DNA of 64,000 bases from Meconema thalassinum (Eukaryota; Arthropoda; Insecta; Orthoptera; Tettigoniidae). Under the pieces are notes generated by a model. The model was given only the letters and a program-made list of their open reading frames with translations, made no database searches and was not told where the DNA came from. Of this stretch, positions 19,928-31,493 are shown piece by piece (position 1 is the first letter of the stretch; each line of letters starts with the position of its first letter). The stretch spans positions 290,651,065-290,715,064 of the forward strand of contig OX336395.1 in assembly GCA_946902985.2 (NCBI GenBank). The letters are read 5' to 3'. The position numbers were made by a program, and so were the translations under genes.

Positions 19928-20679
19928 CAGTGTAACGTAGCTAATTTCAACTTCCATAATTAGAAATCTTCTTTAATTCGAATTTTTCTCTTGGTCCCTA
20001 GCATTTTATATACAATCAATGTTAAAAAATCGTAGTTAATTCGAATTATATTTTGGAATTTTTTACGTGTAAAAAGCCGATCGGAAGCCAAACAGTTGGG
20101 TCAGGAACGTGGACGACAATGTCGCAGTTTGTGGTGAGCTGACCGACGCAGAAATCATCGCCGATGAACTGAAGTCCGAAAAACAAGATCGTGACGACGC
20201 ATCTGGTGATGAACTCGTGGAGGAAGTTACCGAAAAAACTGTTCCGAGTGCAGTCCAAGCAACAACCACATCACAGAACTTAGGCGCTTTTTTTTTAAGT
20301 AGAAATTATGTGTTTTCAGTTCCTTAAATTTAGATTATTTTGTGATGGCCGAGAGACTTAATTGTAGGAAAGAGACTATTTAGTTTTATTTTATCATTTG
20401 AAACTTTTGAGGTTATTCAAGATACAGTCATTATACAATACCGTTGTCTGCTAATCTGCTTTGTTGAACGTAAATCATTATGTACACGTAATACATAGTA
20501 TATAAACACTTTACTTGTTAAAAACCTGTGTAATATTATGTTTAATAAAGGTGCTTGGATGAAAACTTAACATTTGAATACTTTCTCTACCCTTTTCAAA
20601 GAACTTTCTTAATTCGAATTTTTTGATAATTCAATTTTTTTACTGGTCCCTTGAGGTTCGAATTATCCAAGTTCCACTG
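19928..20679 (+). mobile_element. Internally deleted pogo/Tigger-like element
   Basis: The right end, reversed, is CAGTGGAACTTGGATAATTC; the left end is CAGTGTAACGTAGCTAATTT. Both are next to TA (19926-19927, 20680-20681), the Tc1/mariner/pogo target. Subterminal TTAATTCGAATTTTT words are shared by both sides. The interior encodes only the tail of the transposase. Confidence 0.8.
20073..20327 (+). pseudogene. pogo-like transposase C-terminal tail
   Basis: RKPNSWVRNVDDNVAVCGEL then TDAEIIADELKSEKQDRDD: the V(C/P)VCGxLTDAEI phrase and an acidic tail typical of the extreme C-terminus of pogo/jerky-type transposases. The DNA-binding and DDE domains are absent. Confidence 0.7.
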
Positions 20680-20870
20680 TATATTGTTTCCAGATGGTCA
20701 AACACTGTTCAAATTTTCTATAAATGGTAAAAATCAACTAACTTCGAATAAGAGAGAGGATTCCTATTTGTAGAACTAGCTGTCCAAATGGTTAATGTAT
20801 TCCTTAAGGGCGTGGGAGGATGTAATCGATGAGGGGTCAACATGTCAAAATTTTGAAATATGTGTTTTTT

Positions 20871-21924
20871 AGCCTATTTTCATTTATGAAAAAATAGGCT
20901 TATGAGATCACTTTTGTCCGTGTGTGGGTCCTCCCCTAATAACTTCTAAACGGCTGGAGCGATTTCAATGAAACTCGGTAAGTTCCTAGCACTGTTCCGG
21001 CCGACCACGACCGTGCCCTTCAAATTTTGTTACGTCTCACCAATCCAACATGGCGGCTGTGCGAAATATTTCACCAGCATTCAATATCTCCGAAACTATT
21101 ACCGATATCTCCCTGGAATTTTGTACGGTGATAAAGGGAACTACTAGAAGTTCACCTATGTGACTTTTGAAAACCTGGTAACTACAAAATCAACATGGCG
21201 GCTAAGCGAAGTTGCGACATTTAAATAGACGTTTCTCGCTATTTAAGCAACCAAACGCAATAAAACTTGGCACAGTATATGTTGATTCACATTGTAATGC
21301 ACCGACATCTAACTTCGATCAATTGTTTACATAACCTCAAGATGTCGGCTGTGCGCAATATTTCACCGGCATTTTATATCTCTGAAACTATTGCCGGTAT
21401 CACCCTGAAATGTTGTACGGAGATAAAGGGCACTACTGGAAGTTCATATATGAGACTTTCAAAAACCGGTTAACTACAAAACGAACATGGCGGTCAAGTG
21501 AATTTGAAAGTCTTAAATAGACCTTTCTCGCGATTTAATGATCCAAACGCAATGAAACTTGGTACAGCAAATTTTTATATACATTGTAATGCACTGGTAT
21601 CTAATTTAGTTCAATTGTTTACATAACCTCAAGATGGCGGCTGTGCGAATTTTAAAATTATTTTTTTATTTCTTGTGTCGTAATCATGCGATCGAAGTGA
21701 AAGTTTGAATAATGAACCTACGCTATAATTTTCCTTTAATGGTACATGCCTCTATGGCCTATACATATAACAATCCAACATGGCGACCATCCGAAATATT
21801 TAGACGGTTCTCAATATTTACGAATCTATTTCAGCAATCAAACTGACATTTTGTATGTTGATAATGGCAATTAACATAAGTAGGATATATGGAAATAGGC
21901 TTTAGTTCTTCACGGAACTACTTG
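20871..21924 (+). mobile_element. Modular element B2 (6 units, full ends)
   Basis: Starts AGCCTATTTTCATTTATG with an immediate hairpin partner AAAAAATAGGCT and ends GTTCTTCACGGAACTACTTG. Anchors ATGGCGG or ATGTCGG lie near 21052, 21195, 21344, 21486, 21634 and 21780, again about 143-149 bp apart. It lacks three units relative to B1 and B4. Confidence 0.87.
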
Positions 21925-22950
21925 TATTCATGTCGTCTTTTATACTGTGTGTAAAAAATTCAAGCTTATTTCTCAACTGGAAGTATTTTTAAAATAAATT
22001 TATATCTGATGCTGAATGCCTATAGACAAAGTTACTTAAATGTGAGTAAAAGAACATATCCAACTTTCAAATGTTGTTTCCTCAATATCAATTTTTCCAC
22101 CACATAGGTACACTTTTCTCTGAAACCAAAAATGCTACATAACTGAAATTTTCAGGGATTGTTTATTGAGTGATTATACACATATTTATGTAGAATTAAG
22201 CTTCTAATTAACCATTGGTAGAATTTGCATGCATTTACATTCATATTTTCACTGAGGTTTATAGAATCCAAAATTCAAATTACCATAAAAAACTAATTTT
22301 CATGGTATTTGAATAATTCTACATAAGGTTAGAGATAGTTAAAAGCCCAGGCCAGGATCTTTTATAGTTATGTTGTGCCATAAATAAGAGGATGTAACAA
22401 ACTTTTTGCAGTGACTGTACTGGTGACATTTTGCCACCCAAGATAGCTGTTGCTTGCCATGTAATAGTATCAACACCATTAGACAACTGTACAAAGTTCC
22501 AATGCTCTATGTTTTACATTGTGAACTCGGTGAACTTTTAAAGCCAGCTATGCATTTTCGGTTACATCCCCCCTTAACATAACTGAAGTTAGCCAAGGTT
22601 GGGTATTTATAGGTTGTAACGAAACACTTAAGCCAAATGTAATATATAAGTCAAGCAATAAACTCAAATTAGTACATTCAAAGCAGTGATCTAGAACTTT
22701 GGAATTTGGACTTTTATGTTTCTTTAATTTATCTTTCTGTATTTCATTTTATTTTATTGACACAAGTGTGTAATACTTCGTACTGTTTACGATGTGCCGT
22801 GAACATGAAACTCGTTTGCTTTACATACACATATAAATAAGGACACATATGTAATTCTGTCTTGTCAGCTGCGACATGACTGCTTTCTTGTAGAGCGAAC
22901 AGCGAACCGGTCTTTACATTTCCAGTTCGTATCCTTGTATTTACTTATCA
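21925..22950. other. Unassigned AT-rich sequence
   Basis: About 1 kb with no ORF of note and no repeat shared within the window. Confidence 0.35.
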
Positions 22951-23137
22951 TCATCATCATCATCTTCTTCTTCTTCTTCTTCTTCTTCTTCTTTTAGGGC
23001 CTCATTGGGCCACTTCAGTCAATCATTTCTTGGTCCTCTTCTTCAGTAAGTTTCCTTTCCGAGTCGCCCAGTAGCTTTTCATTCGCTCTGATCTTTTCAG
23101 GCGTTCCTCATCTGTAAATACCCTTTTTACTGTATTG

Positions 23138-23188
23138 AAATGAAAATCCACAGCCTGCTTCCAGTCTCCGACTGGGTTACGTTTGTCT
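23138..23188 (-). mobile_element. SINE-2 3' scrap inside LINE gamma
   Basis: AATGAAAATCCACAGCCTGC is the reverse complement of the SINE-2 3' end (53950-53985). It interrupts the LINE reading. Confidence 0.7.
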
Positions 23189-23501
23189 ATTTTAGCCTGA
23201 AATCTTATTTTTATATCTCTCAGTTTTCTTTTAATTTTTTTGTTTTGTTTTGCAAGTTATCCAAGGTTATTTCTAATTCTTTCATATCTTCTCTAATTTC
23301 CTTAATCCATCCTACTTGTTGTTTCATATTCCAAAGTTTCACTACAATTTTTCTAGATAACCTGGTTTCTGGTGTCCTCATGATGTGACCAAAAAAAGAA
23401 ATCCGTTTCTTCCGAATAGTATCGGTGATGGGCTCCAGATCTCTGTATACCACTTCATTTGGTACTATCCGCCACTGTCCATCTTTGTGATATTTTTTAT
23501 T

Positions 23502-24550
23502 AGCCTACTTTTCACATTTTGCAAAAATGAGGAAAAAGTAGACTTATGAGATCGGGCAAATGTCTGTCTGTCTGTCCTTCTGTCTGTCTGTCTGTGTCCC
23601 CCCCCCCTATCAACTCCTAAACGGCTGCAGCAATCGAAACAAAATTTGGTAGGAGTAAAGATCTATACCTGAATATCTCACAGCCATATTTGAAAATTAT
23701 GTCAGTGCTACAAACTGCTGAAAAATCGCAATTGAAATTTGAGCTCCAGGTTGGATATCTTGGAAGGTATGAATGGGAGCTATTTCAAAATTCGCACACG
23801 TATAGATAATAATACTGCATATTAAGTCCCAGGAGGCCATACATGGCAGTGTTGCCAAAATGATTATAAGCCTGCTGATAAGTCCAAATTTTAAATGCAT
23901 ATAACTTCTACAATATCAATTGGATTTCAACCAAATTTCGTATGTGCTATGTGTACATAAACAGATATGACTGAGCGTATTCTTAAGAGCCACCAGGGCT
24001 GCCAACTGTTAATAAATGCTCTCAATTATTTTTATCCAAATACCCATATATCAGAAAGTATGCAAGCCGACAGCTTTAAACTATGCACACGTATAGTACC
24101 TGGCATTCTGGATTAATTTGGAGTAACTAATATACGTCAGTGCTGCCAACTTTATTCTAAGCCTGCTGATAGATCCAATTTTAAAATGCATGTAACTTCT
24201 ATACTAATTAATGGATTTCATTGAAAATTGGCACAACAATAGATCATATTATTTCAGATTATTTCTGACCAATACATGTATGTCATTGTTGCCAACATGA
24301 TTTTACGCGCGCTGTTAGATCCAATGTTTAACTGCATGTAACGTCCATGCTATCCATTGGACTTCAACCAAATTTTGTATTCTGTACCTTAAGAGATGGA
24401 ACTAAGAATATATGCAGTCACCAGGGCTGCCAACTGTAGTTCTCTATTAGGCTATATTATGCCTGGTATACAGTATTTCGAACTAATTAGAAATTTTGAT
24501 ATTTAAATTTTAAGAAAAGTAGGCTCTTTAGTTCGTCACGGAACTTCTTG
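23502..24550 (+). mobile_element. Modular element A3 (6 units, full ends) inside LINE gamma
   Basis: Canonical A ends. Anchors at 23710, 23855, 24002, 24146, 24292 and 24430 (spacings 145, 147, 144, 146, 138). It lies in LINE coding sequence; the flanks ...TTTTTTATT and ATTTATG... rejoin in frame if one TT is counted as duplicated or as the split target. Confidence 0.9.
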
Positions 24551-24990
24551 TTATTTATGTATGTTCTAGCTATTCTTCTTTCTACTTTTAAAATTTTGTC
24601 AATTCTGTTTTTCTGAGTAACTTTAAAAAGAGTTTCACTTCCATATGTCACCTCTGGTTGAACCACCATCTTGTAATGTTTTAATTTTGTTGCGATTGAT
24701 AGACATTTTCTTTTATATGTAGACCATGTTAATTTTTGGGCTTTTATCATTTTATTAGTTCTTTCTTGCCATGCAGGTTTCTCATCCAAGTTGTAAGTTA
24801 TAATTTCTGCTAAGTATTTAAATTGCTTCACTATTTTAACTTTCTTGTTATTTACTGTTATGTGATTGATTACAAGTGGATTTGCTATCATTATCTCTGT
24901 CTTTTCAAATGATATCTGAAGTCCAATTTTTTGTGCTATATTTTGTAGGCTTATTATTTGATTTCTGGCTTCTAGCATCTATTGTATTAA

Positions 24991-25529
24991 ATATTTATTT
25001 TTGAATGTTATTTGTCTATTCGAATAACCCTTTTGGAGGTAACGGTAAATCAATTTTGACTACTTTTCTTTGTACTGTATTTAATTTTCTTTGTTTTCAA
25101 ATTTCTTTCATTCTTCGGAAGTTCCGTTCGTTTCCTTCTAGTTAATTTCTTTCTCTGCTTTTTGAGTTTCTTTTCTAAAAATATTCTGTTCTTATTCCAG
25201 CGTTTTATCATTTCTTTTTTAATTTCAATGAACCAAGTTATTTTGTATTTGTAACTGTTTATTTTGATAGCAAAACGGTTAATTCTTTTATATATATGTA
25301 TATTTGTTTACATATTCATTCTGTCAATTATTTATTTATATATTTTTAAATATATTTATTTAATTTCTTATTTAGTTTGTTATTTATTTATATTTATATC
25401 ATTAATTAGGCAATTAATAATTATTTAATTAGTTAGTCAGTTACTTAGTTATTATTTTTATTTATTTTATAATTAATTAATTATTTTAATTTATATTTTA
25501 TTTATTTATTTTTTCTTCTTTTCGCGTTT
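24991..25529. other. AT-rich sequence with a possible LINE remnant
   Basis: Minus strand at about 25020-25250 gives a lysine-rich reading (WFIEIKKEMIKRWNKNRIF) that might be another LINE tail. 25260-25510 is low-complexity TTTATTTA-type DNA. Confidence 0.3.
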
Positions 25530-26110
25530 TGCCCATTATAGAGCGCGCTTGAACTTGTTTTTCGGCTTGATGATATTCGCCTTCCTATCTTCCCAAAATC
25601 TCTTCATGAAGTCACTGTGCTGCTTCTTCCGTTCTTCTGTCCACTTGGTTCCAGTCCTGCCACTAGTTTTCACCCTAAACTTGTGCTTTGTTACTGCGGT
25701 CCTGAAGACGTTGCGGTTCCTCAGAATATTTTCTCCGATGTTCAACTCTTGCAGGTCCTCTCTTGATTCATCCAGCCAGGCTATCCTTGACTTCTGAGAA
25801 TTTATTACATTGAATAACCTTTTTGTAAGTCTATAATCGTCCATCCTGAAGAGGTGTCCATAAAATGTTAATCGTCTTCTTCGTACAGTGTTGCTGATAC
25901 TATCTGTGTCACGGTATAGATCTGAATTTCGTCTTTTAATCCAAATTCGGTTTTCTTGTGTGGGGCCGAATATTTGTCTTAAGAATTTTACGTTCTTGTT
26001 TTTCTATATTTGCAATTTTAGAATGACCTCCTAAAGCATGGTTTCTGAAGCATATAGAGCTTCCGGTAGGACAACTGTTTTGTAGCGTATCAGTTTTGCA
26101 TTATGTGACA
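25530..26110 (-). pseudogene. LINE delta, C-terminal fragment, copy 1
   Basis: Reads KNKNVKFLRQIFGPTQENRI, WIKRRNSDLYRDTDSISNTV, RRRRLTFYGHLFRMDDYRLT and WTEERKKQHSDFMKRFWEDR. The last 102 codons are open; upstream there are stops. The same C-terminus occurs on the plus strand at 27229-27501. Confidence 0.82.
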
Positions 26111-26295
26111 TTATTTATTTTTAATATTTATTTATTTGTTTATTTATTGATAGTTTGCTAGTTATTTTTATATTTGTTTAACAATTAATTCATAATTATT
26201 AATTTATATATAATTTATTTATTTTATTTATTAATTTATTTATATACCGATGAGCTGCTAAACACGACTAAATCATATTAGTTCACGTAGCTAAG
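26111..26295. repeat. Low-complexity TTTATTTA DNA
   Basis: Simple AT-rich repeats only. Confidence 0.5.
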
Positions 26296-26505
26296 GAACT
26301 AGGGGGGAGTGTGATAGTGCTCAGTGGTCAAGCTGTTTGCCACTCACCAAGGTGGACTGCGTTCGATTCCGGTTCAATGCATGTGAGATTTTTGAAGTGA
26401 AATGCCATGTAGTGTGGTTCGGATTCCACGTAAAAAGGAGGTTCCGTAGCTCATGACCGTGAGATTAGTGGTCACGTTAAACTACAAGCTTCCTTCCTAC
26501 ATATT
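26296..26505 (+). mobile_element. SINE-3 copy
   Basis: tRNA-like head with CAGTGGTCAAGCTGTTTG and a box B-like GTTCGATTCC, then ATGCATGTGAGATTTTTGAA, GTGGTTCGGATTCCACGTA and AGTGGTCACGTTAAACTAC. Other copies: 55905-56108 (minus), 63318-63520 (plus) and a fragment at 15140. Confidence 0.82.
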
Positions 26506-26689
26506 GAATTTAAATAAAAGAAAAAAATACCATAAACAATACTAAAATTAATATTTCATTTAAAAATAAAAATATATGAATATTTTCCCGTATTTTTATT
26601 TTTTTCTCAAAATATTTTTTATCTTAATAAGATTGTAGAAATGGTACAAACATTTTATAGATAAACAGGCAAGCACGAGTAAATTAAAC

Positions 26690-27625
26690 CACCAATAATA
26701 CACCAGACTTGAAGCCATACATGCAATGGAAAAATTACATGAAATTGCGCAAAGAACCGGACTACACATTTCTTATGAAGAAAAAAAATGCACTATATGG
26801 AAAGACGGCCAGAAAGTAACTCACCTTTAATCACACAATACTGTAAAATAACACGAAGTCCCCCATTTTAAATACCTTGGTAAAATCATACAGTCCTCGG
26901 GACTAAACCGAATCGCCAATGACTAACGTGGGCTCACTACAACTAGAAGTGCATCTCGTTAGACGCAAAATTAAGGCACTGTACAACGGTGTTTCTTCCA
27001 GAAGCAACTTACGCATCGAAAGAATGGTGATCGATTGTCATTCCAAAATTAAATTAAAAATTAAATTAAGGATATAGAAAAACATGAGGGGAAAAATCTC
27101 AGAAAGATTTACGGGGCAGTTAATAATAACGGTATTTGGATGAAGAGACCTCATTACGAACTCGACCATAATATCCACACGATATAATCGGAAAACGCCG
27201 AGCACAGTTTTATACACACATTTACAGGATGGAAAACTTCAGAACGGCGAAGAAATTGCTCAACGTTATAACACAGAGTAAATGTGGCACCGATTGGCTG
27301 ACAGAGGTCCAGAGAGATCTACAACAGGTCAACATAGAAAATCTCGAGGACCGCACGGAGTGCAGGAATAAAATCAAAGATGTTAAGTTTGATCAGAGAC
27401 CATCACAACCTGGAAGAAAATGGACAGCTGAGCGAAAGAAGGAGCATTCTGAAAGGTTGAAGAGATTTTGGGAAGAGAAGCGAGAAAACGCCAGAAGATG
27501 AAATCATGTATTCAAGTTCAATCGCTGTCCTAAAGGGGAACCAACCTTTAAATACATAATAATCTCTATAACAGGGGAAAATGTTTAAGAATCAGAAGAG
27601 AAGTAAAGATACGAATTTCACACTA
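26690..27625 (+). pseudogene. LINE delta, copy 2
   Basis: Decayed reading starts LEAIHAMEKLHEIAQRTGLH, then FKYLGKIIQSSG, with stops and shifts. The last part is open (27229-27501): NFRTAKKLLNVITQSKCGTD, WLTEVQRDLQQVNIENLEDR and WTAERKKEHSERLKRFWEEK. Homologous to 25530-26110. 5'-truncated and inactive. Confidence 0.82.
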
Positions 27626-27634
27626 CAAATTGAA

Positions 27635-28633
27635 CAAGAAGTTCCGTGAAGAACTAAAGAGCCTACTTTTCTTAAAATTTAAGATTCATGCCAATGATTA
27701 ATCTATATGGACCTATCTAGGATATTGACGAAATTAAGTTGGTAATATTGAAATTTCTAATTAGTTCGAAATATACCTGGCTTAATGTAGCCTAATAGAG
27801 CACTACAATTGGCAGTCCTGGTGACTGAATCTATTCTTAGTTCCATCTCTTAAGGTACAGAAAACACAATTTGATTGAAGTCCAATGGATAGCACGGACG
27901 TTTCATGCAGTTAGACATAGGATCTATCAGCGCGCGTAAAATCATGTTGGTAACAATGTCATGCATGTGTTGGTCTGAAATAATCTGAAATATTATGATC
28001 TATTGTTGTGCCAATCTTGGATGAAATCCACTTGTTAGTATAGAAGTTACATGTATTTTAAAATTGGCCCTATCAGCAGGCTTAGAATCATCTTGGCAGC
28101 ACTGACGTAGCCTATATTAGATACTCCAAATTAATCTAGAATGTCAGGTATTATACGTATGCAAAGTTTACAGCTGTGGGCTTACATACTTTCTGATATA
28201 TTGATATTAAGGTAAAAAAAATAATAGAAAAAGCATTTATTAGCAGTTGGCAGCCCTTGTGGCTCTTAAGAATACGCTGAGTCATATCTGTTTATGCACA
28301 CATAATTTGGTTGAAATTAAACTGAAATATTATTGTCTATATGTGTAACAATTTTGAAATAGCTCCCATGCATAGTCTACCTTCCAAGATATCCAACATG
28401 GAGCTGAAATTTCAATATCGGTTTTTCAGCAGTTGGTAGCACTGACATAATTTTCAGATATGGCCTTGAGATATTCAGGTGTAGGTCTTGACTCATTCCA
28501 AATTTGGTTTTGATTGCTGCAGCCGTTTAGGAGTTGATAATGGGGGGGCAGACAGGCAGACGGACAGACAGACTCACGGATCGATCTCACAAGTCTACTT
28601 TTCCTCATTTTTGCAAAATGTGAAAAGTAGGCT
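27635..28633 (-). mobile_element. Modular element A4 (about 5-6 units, full ends)
   Basis: Inverted: starts CAAGAAGTTCCGTGAAGAAC and ends GAAAAGTAGGCT. Reverse anchors (GTTGG-like) lie near 27808, 27946, 28092, 28246 and 28432, with one anchor lost around 28350-28385. It contains the (AGAC)n tract and the reversed AAACGGCTGCAGCAATC line. Confidence 0.87.
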
Positions 28634-28920
28634 AAAAATTGCAAATAGATGATGCATGCTCCAACAACAACCTTTTGTATTTCGTTAGTAGTTGGCATCT
28701 ATGTAGAGACATCAGGGGGTCACACCCAGTACATGTGACACACGAGATAAGTCACTAAGCAATGCGTATTACAGTTGACGCTGCTCTTAAACCTCATTAG
28801 CTTATCAAACCCCAACATATTGAGTGGAATCTTCCCAACTTGACACGATTTCTCTGGATGATATTTGCGACCCTTTGACCACTAGGTCATGTGTTGCACA
28901 GGATTGTTCTTTTTCTTTTT
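28634..28920. other. Unassigned
   Basis: No coding signal or repeat recognised. Confidence 0.3.
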
Positions 28921-29663
28921 AGCCTATTTTCATTTATCAAAAAGTACGCTTATGAGATCACCTTTTGTCCGTGTGTGTGTCCGTGTCCCTCTCCCCCCCC
29001 CCCCCCAATAAAATCCTAACGGCTGGAGCGATTTCAATGAAACTTGGTGAAGTCATAGGCCGACCCCGAACTCAAATTTTATTACATCTCACCAATCCAA
29101 CTTGGCGGCTGTGCGGAATATTTCACCAGCATTCTGAAAAATGAAAATCCACAGCCTGCTTCCAGTCGACCGACCGGGTTAGGGAATGGAATGAATGAAG
29201 CCCCCATCTAGCGGTGAGGATATGAACTGTGCCGGCTGCCGAAGCCTGTCGCACTCCCCTATTTCACCAGCATTCTATATCTCTGAAGCTATTACTGATA
29301 TCATCTTGAAATTTTGTACGGTGATAAAGGGCACCACTAGAAGTTTACCTATGAGACTATCAAAAACCTGTTAACAGCAAAACGAACATGGCGGCCAAGC
29401 GAAGGTGAAATATTTAAATAGATTATTCTCGTGATTTAACCATCCAAACGCAATGAAACTCGGTTCAGCAACTGTTTATACACATTGTAATGCACTGGCA
29501 TCTAAGTTAGTTCAATTGTTTACATAACCTCAATATGGCGGCTGTGTGAAATATTTCACCGGCTATTACTATTACTGATATCACCCTGAAATTTTGTACG
29601 GTGATAGAGGCCACTATTAGAAGATCGCCTATGAAATAGGCTGTATAGTTCTTCACAGAACTG
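28921..29663 (+). mobile_element. Modular element B3 (deleted, with SINE-2 insertion)
   Basis: Starts AGCCTATTTTCATTTATC, has (GT)n and poly-C near 28996, unit anchors near 29104, 29389 and 29535, and a degenerate end GTTCTTCACAGAACTGAACT. A SINE-2 piece interrupts it at 29136-29259. Confidence 0.8.
29136..29259 (-). mobile_element. SINE-2 3' part inserted in B3 with a 17 bp target duplication
   Basis: Reads GAAAATCCACAGCCTGCTTC, GCCCCCATCTAGCG and TGCCGAAGCCTGTCGCACTC, the reverse of the 3' third of SINE-2 (53646-53989). TATTTCACCAGCATTCT is repeated exactly at 29119-29135 and 29260-29276. Confidence 0.9.
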
Positions 29664-29779
29664 AACTGCTTAAGAACTAGAGCTGGTAATAGAATTATTT
29701 GAAATGAATCGAAAACGATAATTAATTAATTCGAAGAGTTTTGTTCCTGTCCTGAATTGTAAGCATTGAACACGAAATT
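29664..29779. other. AT-rich host sequence around the D2 target
   Basis: Contains the left D2 target duplication, CATTGAACACGAAATT (29764-29779). Possibly part of a larger decayed hAT-like element with 30750-30900. Confidence 0.4.
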
Positions 29780-30733
29780 CCCCTCAGGGGCTCACATCTA
29801 GTGGGACGTGGGTTGGCGACCACGGGAGGCCAGCTGAGTCCGGCATTGTTTCCACTTACTTGTGCCGGGCTCCTCTCCGTCTTTTTTCCTGTCGACGTCC
29901 CTTGGTCTACTCTTGTTCTTTTCCGACCCCGACGGTATTAGGGTATCCGAGGCCTAGGGATTCTTTCATTTCCCGCCTTAATTGGCCCTTGTCTCATCTT
30001 TCCTGATCCCTCCTTCTTCGAGGGGTCAGACCTCATGTTTTATTTTCATTATATTTCCTTTTCTCTTTAAGAATCCCGCACTGTTTTTGTTAATTGGCTC
30101 CCCGTGTATCTAAATTCCATTTAGTTTTTTTCTACCCTCCATTGTAGGTGTTTTAAATCTCCATTGCATTTCGTAAGTCTTTTCAACCTCAATTGCATTT
30201 TGTAAGGATTGTCCATCCAATTGAGTAGTTTGAATCTACCATACATTTTGTAAGCATCTTCAATTTCAATTGCATTTTGTAAGTATTTTGAATATCAATT
30301 GCACCTTGTGATTATTTGCAATCTGAAATGCGTATTTTTTAAATCTAAATTGCATTGTGTATTTTCACTTTCAATTACATTTTGTAAGTATTTTGAACCT
30401 CAATTGCATTTTGTACGTATTTTGAATTTCACTTGCATTTTGTAAGTATTTCGACTCTACATTGCATTTTGTACGTATTTTGAACTTAACCTACATTTTG
30501 TGCGTATTTTTCAATCTATTCCTTTTGTGAGTATTTTCGACCTACATTCCCTTTTGTAAGTATTACCGCTCTCCATTTTGTGAGTAGTTTCAATCTGAGT
30601 TCCTTTTTGTTCCTTCTCACTTAATTTTCGTTCTGCTTTCCACTTCATTGACATTTTCGCTATAACCCAGACCATTAGGGGCCGATAACCTAGATGTTAG
30701 GCCCCTTAAAACAACAATTATCATCATCATCGT
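29780..30733 (+). mobile_element. Retroposon D2, uninterrupted copy
   Basis: CCCTCAGGGGCTCACATCTA start, a 310 bp block, GCACTGTTTTTGTTAATTGG (the empty site of B1, near 30080), the minisatellite, and a stem-loop GGGGC...GCCCC (30678-30705) followed by TTAAAACAACAATTATCATC. Flanked by CATTGAACAMGAAATT duplications at 29764-29779 and 30734-30749, one mismatch. No ORF. Confidence 0.88.
30098..30600. repeat. Minisatellite inside D2
   Basis: Degenerate units of about 27-30 bp with CAATTGCATTTTGTAAGTAT, homologous to the array in D1. Confidence 0.8.
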
Positions 30734-30749
30734 CATTGAACAAGAAATT

Positions 30750-30965
30750 AGTTTAAAAATCAAAGCTGTCGATCTATTAAAAATTTCGAACGGTTAACTT
30801 AATGCCTTTAATCGGTTAGTCGGTTGATTAATCGAATTTTAGTCGGTTTCGCACAGTAACGGTTCGAGAAAAGGAAACGATTGAATGGAATATTCGTTAC
30901 CTACAATGTCCCCTTAAGAAAAGGTGCACACAGCTTGGTAAATACAGCTGAAGGTTGACACACAT
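30750..30965. other. AT-rich sequence with TTGATTAATCGAATT words
   Basis: Resembles repeat E and the region near 9360. No gene. Confidence 0.3.
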
Positions 30966-31139
30966 CCATCAGCTGAGAGCTTGCGATTGAAAGGGTTAAT
31001 AATAACTGTAACAAGCACTATTACAGTCACTACAGAAAGCCAGGTTATGAGACCATCAGCTGAGAGCTTGCGATTGAAAGGGTTAATAATAACTGTAACA
31101 AGCACTATTACAGTCACTACAGAAAGCCAGGTTATGAGA
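30966..31139. repeat. Perfect two-copy tandem duplication, 87 bp unit
   Basis: CCATCAGCTGAGAGCTTGCG starts at 30966 and 31053; the two 87 bp units look identical, pointing to a recent event. Confidence 0.9.
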
Positions 31140-31490
31140 CAAATCGAACACACACGAACGTAGGCTACATAGGGCTGTAGAATTTAAAAGTAATACCCAA
31201 GTCTCTAAAATGAACTTGAGAAAAAGAAAGAAAGAAAGAAAAGTGTCGGGTTCCACATGGAATAACCCCGCACTCTTTGTGGAGCGTGTGATGTGGATGT
31301 ATATTACCTCCTCCTTTGTGTCTGAAGGGAGTCTATCTCATGACGTCTCGTGGTTGCGGTCTATTCAGTTCCTTCCCTCGCTTTTCAACTCCCAACGCAT
31401 CACACTTCCACTCCATTGCTCCAGCACAGCTGTGTCTTCCTCGGGGAATCTGCAAGTCTCAGTAACTTAACTTGAGTGTGTCATGGACGA
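31140..31490. other. Unassigned, upstream of satellite
   Basis: An 86-residue plus-strand reading (31210-31470) has no recognised motif. A short (AAAG)n tract lies near 31222. Confidence 0.3.
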
Positions 31491-31493
31491 AAT

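Larger units (their letters stand above)
22951..24990 (-). pseudogene. LINE gamma, interrupted by A3 and a SINE-2 fragment
   Basis: Minus-strand reading from about 24978: LQISFEKTEIMIA, VKQFKYLAEII, VVQPEVTYGSETLF and DKILKVERRIARTYINN, then element A3, then KKYHKDGQWRIVPNEVVYRD, KKRISFFGHIMRT, a SINE-2 scrap, then VFTDEERLKRSERMKSYWAT. The 3' tail is (GAA)n(GAT)n at 22951-22994. Removing A3 restores the frame exactly (TYINNKKYHKDG). The catalytic motifs upstream are missing, so it is 5'-truncated. Confidence 0.85.
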
